Shown here piece by piece: positions 1 to 11,600 of a DNA stretch of 64,000 bases; position 1 is the first letter of the stretch, and the number at the start of each line of letters is the position of its first letter. Below the pieces are notes generated by a model. It ran no database searches. It had not been told where the DNA came from and worked only from the letters and a program-made list of their open reading frames with translations. A program made the translations under genes and the position numbers. The DNA is from Sweltsa coloradensis (lineage: Eukaryota; Arthropoda; Insecta; Plecoptera; Chloroperlidae). Location of the stretch: positions 62,001-126,000 of the forward strand of contig JAMZAV010001813.1 of the NCBI GenBank assembly GCA_024449915.1. Reading direction: 5' to 3'.

Positions 1-404
1 TGGGCCGGTTGAGTCTTCAATTTGCTACGCTCGCGCCTGTGCGGAGGTATAGGAGACTGCTAATCTAGCCTACTATAGGGGTTTAATATCAATGCTTTCA
101 ACTCACAACCCATGGCGTTTTCCACGATACCGTTCAAGAATACCATTCCTTCGAAAACGAAAACGACTTCGTTTTCAAATTGCGTTTTCAACTCATCTCC
201 CACGAACTCAAGAATTGGGGTCCAGTCCTTATACCGTCGTTATACCATGGTTATACCACCTATACCCAGGATGTACATGAATCCGGTCTAGATATTTTAC
301 ATCCTATATTGTTACGCTAATACTATAGAATTAAATCAACTTTGATAAAAATATTATATTTTAGCAATAATTTTGTAATGGAACTTGAAAAAGTAATGAG
401 ATCA
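1..404. repeat. Dispersed repeat flank, inverted copy at 22357-22764
   Basis: This stretch reads almost base for base as the reverse complement of 22357-22764, including the first bases of the window, so the repeat probably continues to the left of it. Its 200-300 part (several GTATAAC/GGTATA words and a GATTCATGTACATC-like word) also resembles the end of the TIR element at 4023-4776. No believable coding frame is present. Homology is seen directly; assignment to a DNA transposon is an inference. Confidence 0.75.
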
Positions 405-777
405 CAACACATAACAAAAACTTGTAGAAATACAGCCAAACCTTACACACTCAAAAGGAATGAGATCTAAAAAAAGGGCCAAGCTCATCTACCCTTCCAC
501 ATAAACGTACAGTGTCCCATAACAGCATCCTCGAAAAGCTTGGCAAAATAGAATTTGCATGTTAACGTTTAAATTAATTACAAAAAAAGAACTTTGATAA
601 ACTATTACGTTAAATTAATAATCGCAAATTCTATTTTGAAAAGCTTTTCGAGGATGCTGTTATGGGACACTGTACGTTTATGTGGAAGGGTAGATGAGCT
701 TGGCCCTTTTTTTAGATCTCATTCCTTTTGAGTGTGTAAGGTTTGGCTGTATTTCTACAAGTTTTTGTTATGTGTGT
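405..777. mobile_element. Foldback hairpin element, copy 1
   Basis: A left arm at about 407-560 and a right arm at about 622-777 are reverse complements over about 150 bp with only one obvious two-base difference (near the inner end, CTTGG versus CTTTT). The centre of about 60 bp is AT-rich. The termini read ACACATAAC...GTTATGTGT. There is no ORF. A second copy lies at 21984-22356. The near-identity of the arms suggests recent activity or conversion. A transcript would fold into a long double strand. The superfamily cannot be named because no clear target duplication is visible. Confidence 0.85.
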
Positions 778-2640
778 TACATACTAACAAAAGTAGACAG
801 TTTGTTGGCACGACAGGGTACGATCTATGGGTGCCACCGGACAACTCTATAAACCTTTAAAAACTGAAGTGTGTTAATTTAGGTAGCAAGTGAATAATTT
901 TCCTCCTCCATATATATTAGTTAGGCAAAGAAGAAAGTATTTCCGTAAATACGTGTTTTACTAAAGGCTCTGTTTTGCGCTCTTGACATTCACTCTAAGG
1001 TTGGGTGAGTCCTGAGCCAACGTAAACGAATGCACATGAACACAGCGCGCATGCATTACCTCAGTGCGCGCGATACAGACGGATAAAGAGATGAAAGCAT
1101 TCTCGCACCTTCCTCTCATTTTACTTGCATGTCCGGACGTGGAAATATGTTCTTATATTTGCACGGAGGAGATTCTCTCAGTACGCAGTCAGACAAAAAC
1201 ACAATATACATGACAAGCGTTGTTATTTCAGGCGGAATATTCTTGTTCGAATGGCGACTTCATGTCGCGGATATCCGAAGCTTGAACGGTGACCATACGA
1301 GCATAAAATAGAGATAATTTATTTACACTTTTGTAACAAAATCGTCGATGATAAGCTTTTGAAATAGGACACATTTTTTACATTACATCAACAATTCTAT
1401 TCACCTTTTATGAGCATAATGTACTTAGTGGTTTCTACAGCAAAATCAAAGAAGGAGTTTGATTAGTAGCTTTTTTAAGCTTTTCATACAAGTCTAGCTC
1501 TAGCATGTGTGGCTAAAATACATAATTTTTCCTTATTTGTGTATTGATTCTTATTTTAAAATCTTGTTTACAAGGCCTTTTGTGTTATAATATTATTTAC
1601 TGTCCTTTGTAAATCAGTTTTTAGTATAATTACTGAAAAGGATATATGTTAAATAAATATGTACTTGATTGCAGAATAATAATTGTTTGGAAAACGTTGC
1701 CTGGCTAAACCAAATACTTGTTGAGAATCTGTATGTTATGTATAGACCTAAGTATATTATATTCTCGCTGACATCTACACAAAGTTTCGTAAGAATCAAA
1801 TGATTCTTGTCTCAATCGAGCAACATTTCAAGAACTATGGGATAAAATAAACACAAATATTGTCATGCAATGTAAGCAATCTCATTTGCATTCGATTATT
1901 CAGAAAAGTTTGGATTCTCAAGTTTCATCGCAGACGTGATTAATTGACAACAAAGGAATATGAAATGTAGTGAGACGAGGGGTATCGAGAGGAATTATCA
2001 GCTAATGGTCTCATAGCACAGGAAAATATTTCAAGTGGTCTCAAGTAGGCTCGTCTTGAGCGAGCGCAAGTTTAACGAAGGATTTCGAGCTCTCGAGAGC
2101 CTAATTAACCCATTGTTTAGCTAATATCAGCTTCCCACTCTGTATAAATCATACTTAACAAATCCTCGATTAACTATCTAGTACTGAAAACATCTACCCG
2201 AAATAGCTTTGCCGGGCAAGATAGGCTGACGAATTTAACATTCTTTGCCATTCAAAGTGTAGAGTGTTTCCTGCATTCCAAGTACGCTCGTGCTTATCTA
2301 TCAAATTTGGAATGATTTTTTATTTTTTTGTTAATATTTACATTTATTTGTGTACAACAATTGACATGTAATATTAAAAATAAATGCGAGAGTGACAGAT
2401 AGAGCATCTACATATATACATAATACAATCGATATAAATAAATATTACAGTGAAAGGTGTTGCAATCAAACGTAAATATTCTTTTAAGTATTTACAACTT
2501 GTAAGATAGCGATAACGATAAGATCTGTGTTTAACCTAAATTAACATTGACATATTTTATCATCTAATGAAACATTCCATTTTTACACTACAAACTGCAC
2601 TGTAATTCTAAGCCCGCTCGATTTTACTTTTGTGAAAACT
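778..2640. other. AT-rich DNA, nothing recognised
   Basis: I see no gene, tRNA or clear repeat here. The reading frames are all about 60 codons or shorter and look random. Confidence 0.6.
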
Positions 2641-2840
2641 GACATGTGGCTCAAGCGTAAAGCGCGAGACTCTTATTCGGGTGTTCCGGGTTTCGATACC
2701 CACCACCGGCAATCTTGACTGAAAGGTTTTCTGAGGTTTCTTCAGTCGTTTATGCGAATGCAAGAGTTCTCGAGATTAACCCTAGGATATTTCCTTCACA
2801 ACACTGTCCTAACTTCAAAATACATAGTTAGACGCCTGCA
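2641..2840 (+). mobile_element. tRNA-derived SINE-like copy (degenerate)
   Basis: A B-box-like GGGTTTCGATACCC at about 2689 follows an A-box-like stretch, then a body beginning CCACCGGCAATC and GGTTTTCTGAGG. A similar body follows the B box of the copy at 36119-36330 (CCACCGGTAATTC, TTTTTCCGGAGG). The acceptor ends do not pair, so this is not a working tRNA gene. Confidence 0.5.
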
Positions 2841-4022
2841 TGTAGAAGAGCCGACACATTATTTACCGCACGCAGTATGTCGGCAAGAGCTTTATTATCA
2901 AGTAATTTATTTAATAAACTGAAAACGTGATCTCACTGTTCAAAAGTCAGAACCCGAATCCTAAACTTTCTAGAGCGTGTTTGAGCCATATCATATCATT
3001 CTGATTATTTTAAATGTTTTTGAGAATTGAAATCATAAATTACTGAGTTATTATGTGTGCGGGTTTATCAGCGTGATATTTTCGGAGTGTCACTGACTTT
3101 TATAATCGCTACAATAATATTATATTTCCGTAAAATAGAGTTATAAATCAACGTGTGAGGTAACCGCTAGCAGGAAATACCACCTTTATCGTCTGCATTA
3201 TTACATTTTAACACGCACCGGTGACAAGAGTGGTAGCACACATTTCATTAAAATACGCGTGAGTACAGGTAAAATAGTGCGTACATTGCGCACTATGAGC
3301 ACGAGTCACTTTCTATTTTCTATAAGCGTGCGAGTTCAAAATAAAACAATAACCCTGTGTTTGGCCGGCAGATGACTTTCTCTCATTTATATTTGAAATA
3401 AGTTATGTGTTTGTGCCCACTTTCTGTATTCTCTAACAAATAAAAATGACAAAATTTATTTTTACTAACAAGCCTATCCTGCGCTACCGTAGGCCTATTG
3501 TCTCTTCTACTGGTCTCCTAGTTCAACGAATGTACTAACAATATTAGTTAATTTAGTATTATGAATAGATGATTTTGGATAAAGATCATACTTCAATGAG
3601 CATCCCAACACTCAGCTAAACATTGTTGGAATAATGATGTAACTGACGGGACGGGAGCCACCTGGAAACTTGAGCACAGCATGTTCGACATGAAGTGGTT
3701 CCAGAAACTCCCCCCGGCATGACGAAGCCACCCGAAGAACCACCTAACTACCTAAGAACTGAGATCATCTCAGAGGTCGAACATGTGAACATTTACAAAT
3801 TGCAGTGATTTGTTTTGATATTCTTTAATAATTTTACAAATTTTTAAGTGTTACTTTAGAACCTAGACAAAGGTTTGGAAGAACTGTCCATTTAAGTAGT
3901 AACTACCTAAAGAAACCATAGTCCCTAAATGAAAACATTATCTAGGAATGAAGAGCAACAACAATGAAGAAAGGATAAATAGTGCAGTGCAGAAGGGGAG
4001 TATAGTAGATTCATATCCTGCC
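2841..4022. other. AT-rich DNA, nothing recognised
   Basis: No coding or repeat signal was found. The reading frames are short and have no protein-like composition. Confidence 0.55.
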
Positions 4023-4776
4023 CTGGGCCCGATTCATGTACATTTATCCCGGGTATAAGTGGTATAAGGACGGTATAATGCAGGACATGGCAGGATAAGG
4101 CCTGGTTATGTCTGAGCAACTCTCATCCAATCAGAAATTTTCAATCCAACAACAAGTACAACAAATGTTTTTTCCACTGCATTCCACAGCCATGTAAATC
4201 AGCAGATTTGCAAAAGAACACTAAAAATTTGCACCATCTTTTGTTTCACATTTTTATTTATTGACAGAAGATTGTGTGAGATCATTAAAAGAAAAGAAAA
4301 GGCGTATTATTGCCGTAAATTTTGGAATAGCCTAGGACTATCATACTATTGTTCATCTGCATAAGGCTTTTAGTAATCAAAACTAGTTATTTGTGCGGGA
4401 TTTGTGTCAAAACAAGGTCGTGCAGGCCTAGGGTTGCCTAGGAGAGGCCAAGGGCTTGTCAAACGTGTTATGTTAGTATAAATTTTATCTAGTCCTATAG
4501 CCTAATCGAACTTTAGGCCTACACTGTTGTATTATGAATAATTTTCTACATCTGGGCCTAGGCCCGAGACGGTTTCTGATTTGTTTTATGAGAGTAATGA
4601 CAACTTTTCTCGTTTGACACATAGTCGCAAAATTTAAAATGTCCGCCATCTGTTTTACATTTTTTTCTTATCCCCGTGCGGGGCGGGATAATCTTCATGA
4701 AGGATTCGGAGTTATCCCGCACTTAACCACCTAATCGCTTATCCCGGGAAAAAAAATGTACATAAATCGGGCCCAG
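4023..4776. mobile_element. Non-autonomous TIR element, 754 bp
   Basis: The ends form an imperfect inverted repeat of about 30 bp: CTGGGCCCGATTCATG at the left matches CATAAATCGGGCCCAG read backwards at the right, and both continue to a CCCGGG word. The interior (about 4440-4660) matches 23290-23510 over roughly 200 bp. No transposase frame is present and no unambiguous target duplication is seen, so the superfamily is open. Confidence 0.75.
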
Positions 4777-4827
4777 TTTGGTATAATATAATGTTCAGCG
4801 CTGTAATAGCAATTTAAGTATTTTTAT

Positions 4828-4914
4828 TTGTGTCTAGCAGTTTTTCCCAACTCCATGTACCTCACATATTTTTTTTGTGTCTAGCAGTTTTTCCCAACTC
4901 CATGTACCTCACAC
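4828..4914. repeat. Tandem duplication, 47-bp period
   Basis: A 40-base word containing GTGTCTAGCAG and CTCCATGTACCTC occurs twice with a 47-base spacing and no visible mismatch in the core, which suggests a recent local duplication. Confidence 0.9.
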
Positions 4915-6302
4915 TTTTCGTTGCCACTGTAACCTGAATATCGTAGATAATGTTACTCACCATTAAAAACTAGAAAAGTAATTTATATTCTATAATATAC
5001 AAGAGAGATAATATTTACGAAACATCGTGGATGTAACATTATACACAAAATGTTATCCAGTACACAACTTAAAAAAAGAACACAGCACTGTGAGCTCTAT
5101 TGTAATTACCACAAACTTTTATGTAGTTGGTGTTGGTTTTGTGTTTCTAGTAGAACTGCATACATATTATTAATTTAAATAAAATTTATTAGTTCGTCGT
5201 TGGCGTCGACGCTGACAGGGTTTAGCTAGAATTGTCTGCTTTAAATTCAAGTCCCCCCGTGGAAAACGAATTGATTGATGTTGTATCTATTATATATTAA
5301 TTTGTTTATAGAATCTAACATTCCTTACGAGACGATGTAAATAAACTCTATCTGTGCCCAAGAAAACAGGTGGTTATAGTAGCCACCCCCTAACGCGACT
5401 ATGTTAAGAAAAAGAGTTTGTTAAACATATGTATTTAATGTTTTGTGTGAATCTAAAAATATCCACAGGATAATGATGAAGTCGCTACTGTACAACAAGC
5501 ACGAGGACAGGAGTAGGCTACACACAGCTGAACAGGAGTACACTATAGATAGGAGCGAAGCTTCTTAATCTACAGATCTATGAAGATGGATACAAAAATA
5601 AAAGAATACGATTTGTTCCAGCGTTGATGTCTCCTTGTTGGTGGGGTGCTGCTATAGTTCCGCCTCCTTGTAGCCAGGCACCATACTGCTTCTTGAAGGG
5701 CAATCACAACAAAAAGCCAACTTTATCGGAGCTTCTTGTGAGACGTGGCACGTACGCACAGACGGACATACGGACAGGAAAGTGATGCATAGAGCGGAGC
5801 TTCGCTCCCTCACCGCGCTATAAGAAACGCTTATGCCCTCATATAAGCCAGACAACATTGCATCCGGGTGGAAATGTTTTTAAAAACCCATCTCCCGACG
5901 GGGATAAGTCTAAGCTTTTCCAAGAAAACAACCATGTAAGCTCAATATTTCAAAATGCGAATAAATAACGTTGCCATCTCTGGAGTGAAATTTAAGTAAA
6001 GTTTGTATCCTTACGCTGTCATGCTGTGCGAGGGAACACTCATGTGATTTATTTTTATTGAAACTAGAACCAAGAAAAAGTGAGTATTAGGAGCCTCGTA
6101 CGCGCTATCGAGTCCTGCTTTGTCTCCTCGGCTAAACAACCAAGACTCATCTTGCAACGTCAAGTCAAAGAACAGCTGGCAACTTACTTTCTTAATAGTC
6201 TACAATGAGTGTTATTATTATTTTATTATTGTTGGATGAGCTTGGACGAACCAGGTTTCGATGCAGCATGCAGGGGTTTAATCTGGAAAGCTATGGATTG
6301 TT
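4915..6302. other. AT-rich intergenic DNA with one repeat copy
   Basis: No gene was found. It contains the dispersed repeat copy at 5684-5830 and, at about 6233, a TTGTTGGATGAGC word like the 5' end of the HINE elements described below. Only that terminal word is recognisable there. Confidence 0.5.
5684..5830 (-). repeat. Dispersed GTCC-run repeat family, copy
   Basis: On the minus strand this reads TCCGTATGTCCGTCTGTGCG, then a CACGTCTCA word, then a TTGCCCTTCAAG-like word. The same order occurs at 16935, 25662, 27330, 40565, 40925, 50670 and 58836, so it is an interspersed family of at least eight copies in this window. It is non-coding and its class is unknown. Confidence 0.65.
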
Positions 6303-6445
6303 CGGTACTTGTTCATTATCCGAACCACCTAAGTTAGTTAGGTTAGGTTAGGGGGGTTGGGGGGGTTGGGGGGCATTATTATCCTTACCTAACCTAACCC
6401 CCCTAACCCCCTAACCTAGGTGGTCCGGATAATGAACAAGTACCG
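6303..6445. mobile_element. Small G-rich foldback element containing TTAGG units
   Basis: Arms of about 60 bp are reverse complements. The outer part is CGGTACTTGTTCATTATCC, followed by a few TTAGG units and long G runs on the + strand, mirrored as CCTAA and C runs on the other arm. The three G runs of six, seven and six bases separated by TT could form a G-quadruplex. The TTAGG unit equals the usual arthropod telomere repeat, but here it lies inside transposon-like inverted ends. Confidence 0.8.
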
Positions 6446-9061
6446 GTTGTTCAATGCGGCCGGGATGTGCAGATCCGAGCGCGTGTTCACAGTATTACTT
6501 AGTTTAGTTTTATTGTCTGACCGTAAACAAGCCACCGAAGAGTGTATTGTGTGCTTATCTCCATAGCTTATGTGTATAGGAGACAACGTAGAAATGTGTT
6601 TCAGGACATAATACAGAAAATCGCTGGATTGTGCGATCAGTGTTGAATGAACATATTATAACATTGTCGCATTCATAAAATGACACGAATAAGATACATT
6701 CTATGTTAGACTCCTTTGTGCAGCTTTATATTTGTGGGCTTTTAGCCGGGTTTCTACGTTCAAACCCCGGTTAGGAAGTGCCTACAGGCATCTAAAACAT
6801 CGAACTTCGTGGTTTTTTGCTATTTTTTGCATTATTCTATTTTAACATAAACACTGTGTTTATCATTTTTAATAAATTTAATAAAACATCATTTATGTAT
6901 ATATAATACAATATTACAATCATCAAAATTAAAATATCAATACCATATCAATTTTCAATTAGTTTTATACCCCAACTATTCTTCACTATCTTTCAACTTG
7001 TGATATCATTATAATTACTATCACTTTTATTATAATTTTTAATTATAGTATTCACTTTCTCTGCAAAGGGTTAAAATTTGTCCCGTACTAGTTAAGTGAA
7101 AAAAAAAATATATATCACTATCTATATTTCTATCTATCATTTCCCCTTTATCAATGCTGAGTAGTACGATGTAGGGGACATTTTCAGCAGCCTATACCTA
7201 GCAATTACTAGCAACAAATCACGTAATAAATGGCATTACGTCCCACACTGAAAATCATTTTAACTCAAAGACTGTAACACACTATATTTACTAACATTGT
7301 TCACAGAGGAAAGTGCGGTTCTGTAAAAATTGCATTTTGAATTTAGTATATAATCTTATCTATATAAAAGGATATATCTAGAGCGATTATTCTGTATTAG
7401 GAAATCAAATTAAGTGAAAGTTACTGTTATTAATGGAATTATTATGATACGTTTATACACGTGTGTAGAACGAATGGATTTAGCATAAATTTGCCTGGAG
7501 TCGAGAGCATACGTAGCATGGAGGATCAAGATAACTTCTAAGGTAATCTTTTGCATTACCATATAAGCGCGTTCTTTCCTATTACATTTACATACGAACA
7601 CACATTTATCTATTACATTTATCATGTGACGTTCTTTAAGTAAACCTCTTGAAGTTATATGAAAGGGTTGTGGCGTCTGTAAAAAGATGTACTGTGGAGT
7701 TCTTGTCGAGATCATAGAATTTAATGCTAACTATGTCAATAAAACTGACAAGAACAATTCCCAGAGGTTTAGTCCCCGAATAATATGTACAAGAACACAG
7801 TTTTACTTGCCTGTAGATTCTCATATCCGTATACACAAACTATATGGTTCAGAATGCATCGATATATTATAATTTGTGGTGATTTTTTTAAAGTTAGTTT
7901 TCTATCTTGCATGGGAACTTCGTAGAAATCTTGTTTGAGTAGAGTATTTGCGATACGAATTTTGAATCTCAAAACAACTATAATTACATCCTAAGCAGTT
8001 AAAAAATACCTTAACTACACTACCACATTCCATATACAGGGTTGCCCAATTTTGGCATGCATTTTAGTGTAATTAACAAAATAGCGTATTTACATCATGG
8101 ACTTAAAGATCCATCATTACACAATAGCATGCAATATACCAGGGATGAAAACTTGAACCCTTGTATTTTTAAATTTTGTGAAGTTATAAATTATGTTTTT
8201 ATCTGCGGTGATACTTGGGAATTTACAGGAAGTTTTTTATTTTGGCGGAAAGGGAAAAACGAATTACTGAAATCCCCAGCCCTCGTATAAAAGCATCGCG
8301 TGCTGCACTCTGAACCATTCTGTTGGCCATAAGACAACGCATTGAATGAATGAATGTCAAGACCACCGTACATCACATTGTTGAGAGCCAACTAACTAAG
8401 AGGGATGACTTCTCGTGGCGACACCCCCTCTACCATGACATACAGCCCTCCGAGTTTCATAGACGCTGAATTTTAAACCGAAAGCACTGGCCTCGCGGGC
8501 AATATATATGCAAAACAAGAGTCCGAAACATGTTTCCTAGCATATTATCACGCCCTCCTACGAGACTTTATACTCATGTGAAACACTGAAAATAATGTTC
8601 AAAATGTAAAGTAAAAAATTGCTTTGGGTTTCGTTTCAAAAACATCCCCTGCGGCATCGAGGATGATAAAAATTTAAAACAGCTCTGGTCGATTACCAAT
8701 AAATTACGTGAAATTTGTCACCTGATCGCACAACATCAGTAACGGACGCCCATTTTGATAATGCGTTTGTGTTTATCCAACGGGCGAGAAGAATCGCTCA
8801 ATTCCTGACAACGATTTGCATGAGTGGCAGGATGTCGATCAAAAGTTAATAATGTTGAAGTTACCCTTATAATTTAACTATTGACGTGATGAGAGGTGCC
8901 AATATATCTTTATATTCTATGTTTCGTACACCAAGGGCTCATTAATATTGAAATTGTACTCAACCCTGCAGCCTACGGACAAAAACAAGTGAATACATAG
9001 ATAAAATAATTAAGTACATCGTCTGCATCAGGAGTAGGGTGTATACACCCACTCTCTAACA
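6446..9061. other. AT-rich DNA, nothing recognised
   Basis: Frames of up to 101 codons near 7410-7715 overlap frames on both strands, are AT-driven and resemble no family I know. No repeat pair was recognised. Confidence 0.55.
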
Positions 9062-9165
9062 AAAACAGTTTTCAGTGGGGGACTTTATTATGCGATTTAT
9101 TGTGTGCCCCGTTACTAGGACGGCACTCTAAAATCTAAAGTTACTCCAAAGTTACACAAGTGCAT
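9062..9165 (-). mobile_element. SINE fragment (tRNA-Gly-type family)
   Basis: It matches two separate parts of the SINE at 17393-17795: the TTTTCAGTGGGGGACTTTA word near the 3' end and the GTTACTAGGACGGC word of the middle. The part between is missing, so this is an internally deleted, headless piece. Confidence 0.65.
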
Positions 9166-11151
9166 CTGGTGCCGTGTGCAGCGCTCTCTGCAAAGACGAA
9201 ATTCATCAAACTTGTTGGTCCGCTCACGGAGAGAAAAACCGAGGCAACAAAACCGCCTCCAGCAACTTTTAAACATTTCCTTATTAAGTTTCCCTCACGT
9301 CACGTGTTGTGATGGCCTGTGTAGTAAGCCTGGTGGTTTCCAGTATTAGTTGGGTATAGTTTTATATCAATTTCCCTCACTGTAGAAATGTTAAGAAAGC
9401 AAAGTCAATGCAATTTAACTCGATCTAAATCAGATCAAATGAAGGGACGTACAGGAAAGGAAAAGACTGTACAACTATTGTAGTCGATTTTTAAAATCAC
9501 ACTTTTCTTATGGTGGGTATATTCGGGGGCTTCTAAATTTGAAGAATGATTATTGCTTAGCCACTAGGAAAGCTTCTGAATGTAAAACAGGATTATCGAA
9601 CACAATAAAAGCATTGTAATTATAGGGCATACTGGATTTAATTTGAAAAAATTGAGGCAGGCACCTCCCGTTTATTAAATATAATTCACTATAATATTTA
9701 CAAAATCATAAAACAAAATTATATATTTATTATTTATTGATTACTATACAATATAACAAAATATTAAAATCTCAATTTTAATTCAGTGCGTGACATTGTT
9801 GAGTTTACACTGGCATTGGTATAATTGGCAACATATGAAGAAGCAATAAGTAGTATATTAATACCTTAACACCGGCGTTCACCTAGGCGACTTATGCCAT
9901 TGAGATATTCTTCGACAAGGCACGGATGATTAAATTTAATTGCCTATCCTGTGTCTCCCCCTTGTCGAGCGGCGCAACACAACACGGTTATTGCATCTTG
10001 GAGAGCAGACGAAATGAAATCAGGAGCCTACGCGCGCTCTCGTCGCGAGATTGCGTGCAAAGCGAGAGGAAAATAAAGCCAGGCGTAACAAAACAATCCA
10101 CCACTTTCGTTTATCATCTACACGGGCGGTAATATTGCTTTAGAAAACAATTTACATGCAATCGCGTACACATATTTACAAAGCGTGGAGGTATATCGAG
10201 TACGACGTTCTACCTTTACACGTTTACACGTTATTGAATTAAAAGGGATGTGAACGTACAGTTCGTATACATTTACAAACATTTACGGAAGAATATACTC
10301 AACAAAATATACCATGGGTATTCGTTGCGTTATAATTTATGTTTTTATCCCCAAATGACAAATTCTCAAAATTGAAGACAGTTAATTGTTTTACAACCTG
10401 GCAGCACTGAGCATGATAAAGTTGAATTCATATTGCTTGAAAATGAGTACAATGAAAATGTACATGGTATATTAAATATTACATGGCTGAGTGGAGTCTA
10501 CGAATAATGTGATTTAAATGTTAAAACTTGATGTATTGGCCTAAACTAAAGGTTTCGCGAGTGAATATTTACTGAAAAATTATATTATTAAATCCACAAG
10601 AACAAGTACATGTATTTATATATTTTCTGTTTGTATTTATGTTATTCATACAATTTGTAATATTTACGAGTACATGCACATTTACAAGTTCGTTAAATAA
10701 AATCGGTAATGGTATTAATAATCAATCATGTAAAAATTCGGCCAACTTGTACATAAGTATTATATTATACTATGCTCACAAATTGTCGGAGAAAATGTGT
10801 AGGCCTAAAGAAAATATATATTTTTCACTGTCCTGCAAAAAAAAAAAAACACATACGCTCCCCATTTGAAGGCCCCTATAAATGTGGGTCTGCGTCCTCA
10901 GGGCTTAGTCTCCGGGCTAGATCAAAGAGAAGGAATCAGAGTCGTATGTAGACCTCAAACGCGTTGGGTATTAGATGCGAGCTCCTGAAATATTCATCCG
11001 CAACGCGGGGAAGGATTCGAGGAAAACTCACCGGGCTTAGAGAATGAAAGAGGATGCTGTAACAAAATATAAGCAACAGCAAGACCTTTAAGAATATAAT
11101 GTCTTGGTTAGGGGCAGCCACACGCTGTACAAATCACCCACAGACAGACTC
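9166..11151. other. AT-rich DNA, nothing recognised
   Basis: No gene or clear repeat was found. A stretch at about 10870-11050 is more GC-rich but has no recognisable frame. Confidence 0.5.
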
Positions 11152-11475
11152 GATCTTGTTGGTCTTGTGGTTAGCATATCTGCTTCCAATGCAGAAGGTC
11201 CAGGATTCGATTCCCGTTCTAGGCAGAAGTTTTTAAACTTCTGATTCTGGCGTCGAACCGTGGGTGTTCGCACTGTCCATACCACTGATTGGTATATTTC
11301 CTATGAAAAATATCGATCTTTGGTTGGTTGGATCCGGTTATCGCTCACTCGTCGATGGCGTCGGGGCCTACAGACAGGGTTGGCTTGGTCGCTTTGGTTT
11401 ACTGTCCCCCACTGAAAATCAGTTACATGACTGAGTGGGTTGACTCTAAATACGAATTTATTTATTTATTTATCT
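11152..11475 (+). mobile_element. tRNA-Gly-derived SINE, internally deleted copy
   Basis: The head has an A-box-like TGTGGTTAGCATATC, an anticodon arm CTGC-TTCCAAT-GCAG (UCC anticodon position, as in tRNA-Gly) and a B box GGATTCGATTCCC. The palindrome CAGAAGTTTTTAAACTTCTG follows. The body ends with a TTTATT-rich tail. Compared with the copies at 17393 and 54463 it lacks about 130 bp between CTGATT and TCTGGCG words. The acceptor stem does not pair, so it is not a tRNA gene. Confidence 0.8.
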
Positions 11476-11539
11476 ATTCTTATGACATTTTCAACATACT
11501 AAATAGTGGTCGGCACATAGCCAGTATAAGTTATAGAGC

Positions 11540-11554
11540 GAAAGAGAGAGAGAG

Positions 11555-11600
<46 letters not shown>
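11540..11600. repeat. (GA)n and (GATA)n microsatellite, LINE tail
   Basis: A short GA run is followed by about eleven GATA units that directly abut the 3' end of the LINE on the minus strand. On that strand the element ends AATAAAGACCCTTATC followed by TATC repeats. Confidence 0.9.

Noticed and set aside
6331..6420. Interstitial telomere or chromosome end
   Set aside because: Only a few TTAGG units are present, and they are mirrored inside an inverted repeat with transposon-like ends.
11152..11230. tRNA-Gly(UCC) gene
   Set aside because: The anticodon arm and B box look right, but the acceptor stem is absent and the sequence continues into a SINE body that recurs at 17393 and 54463.
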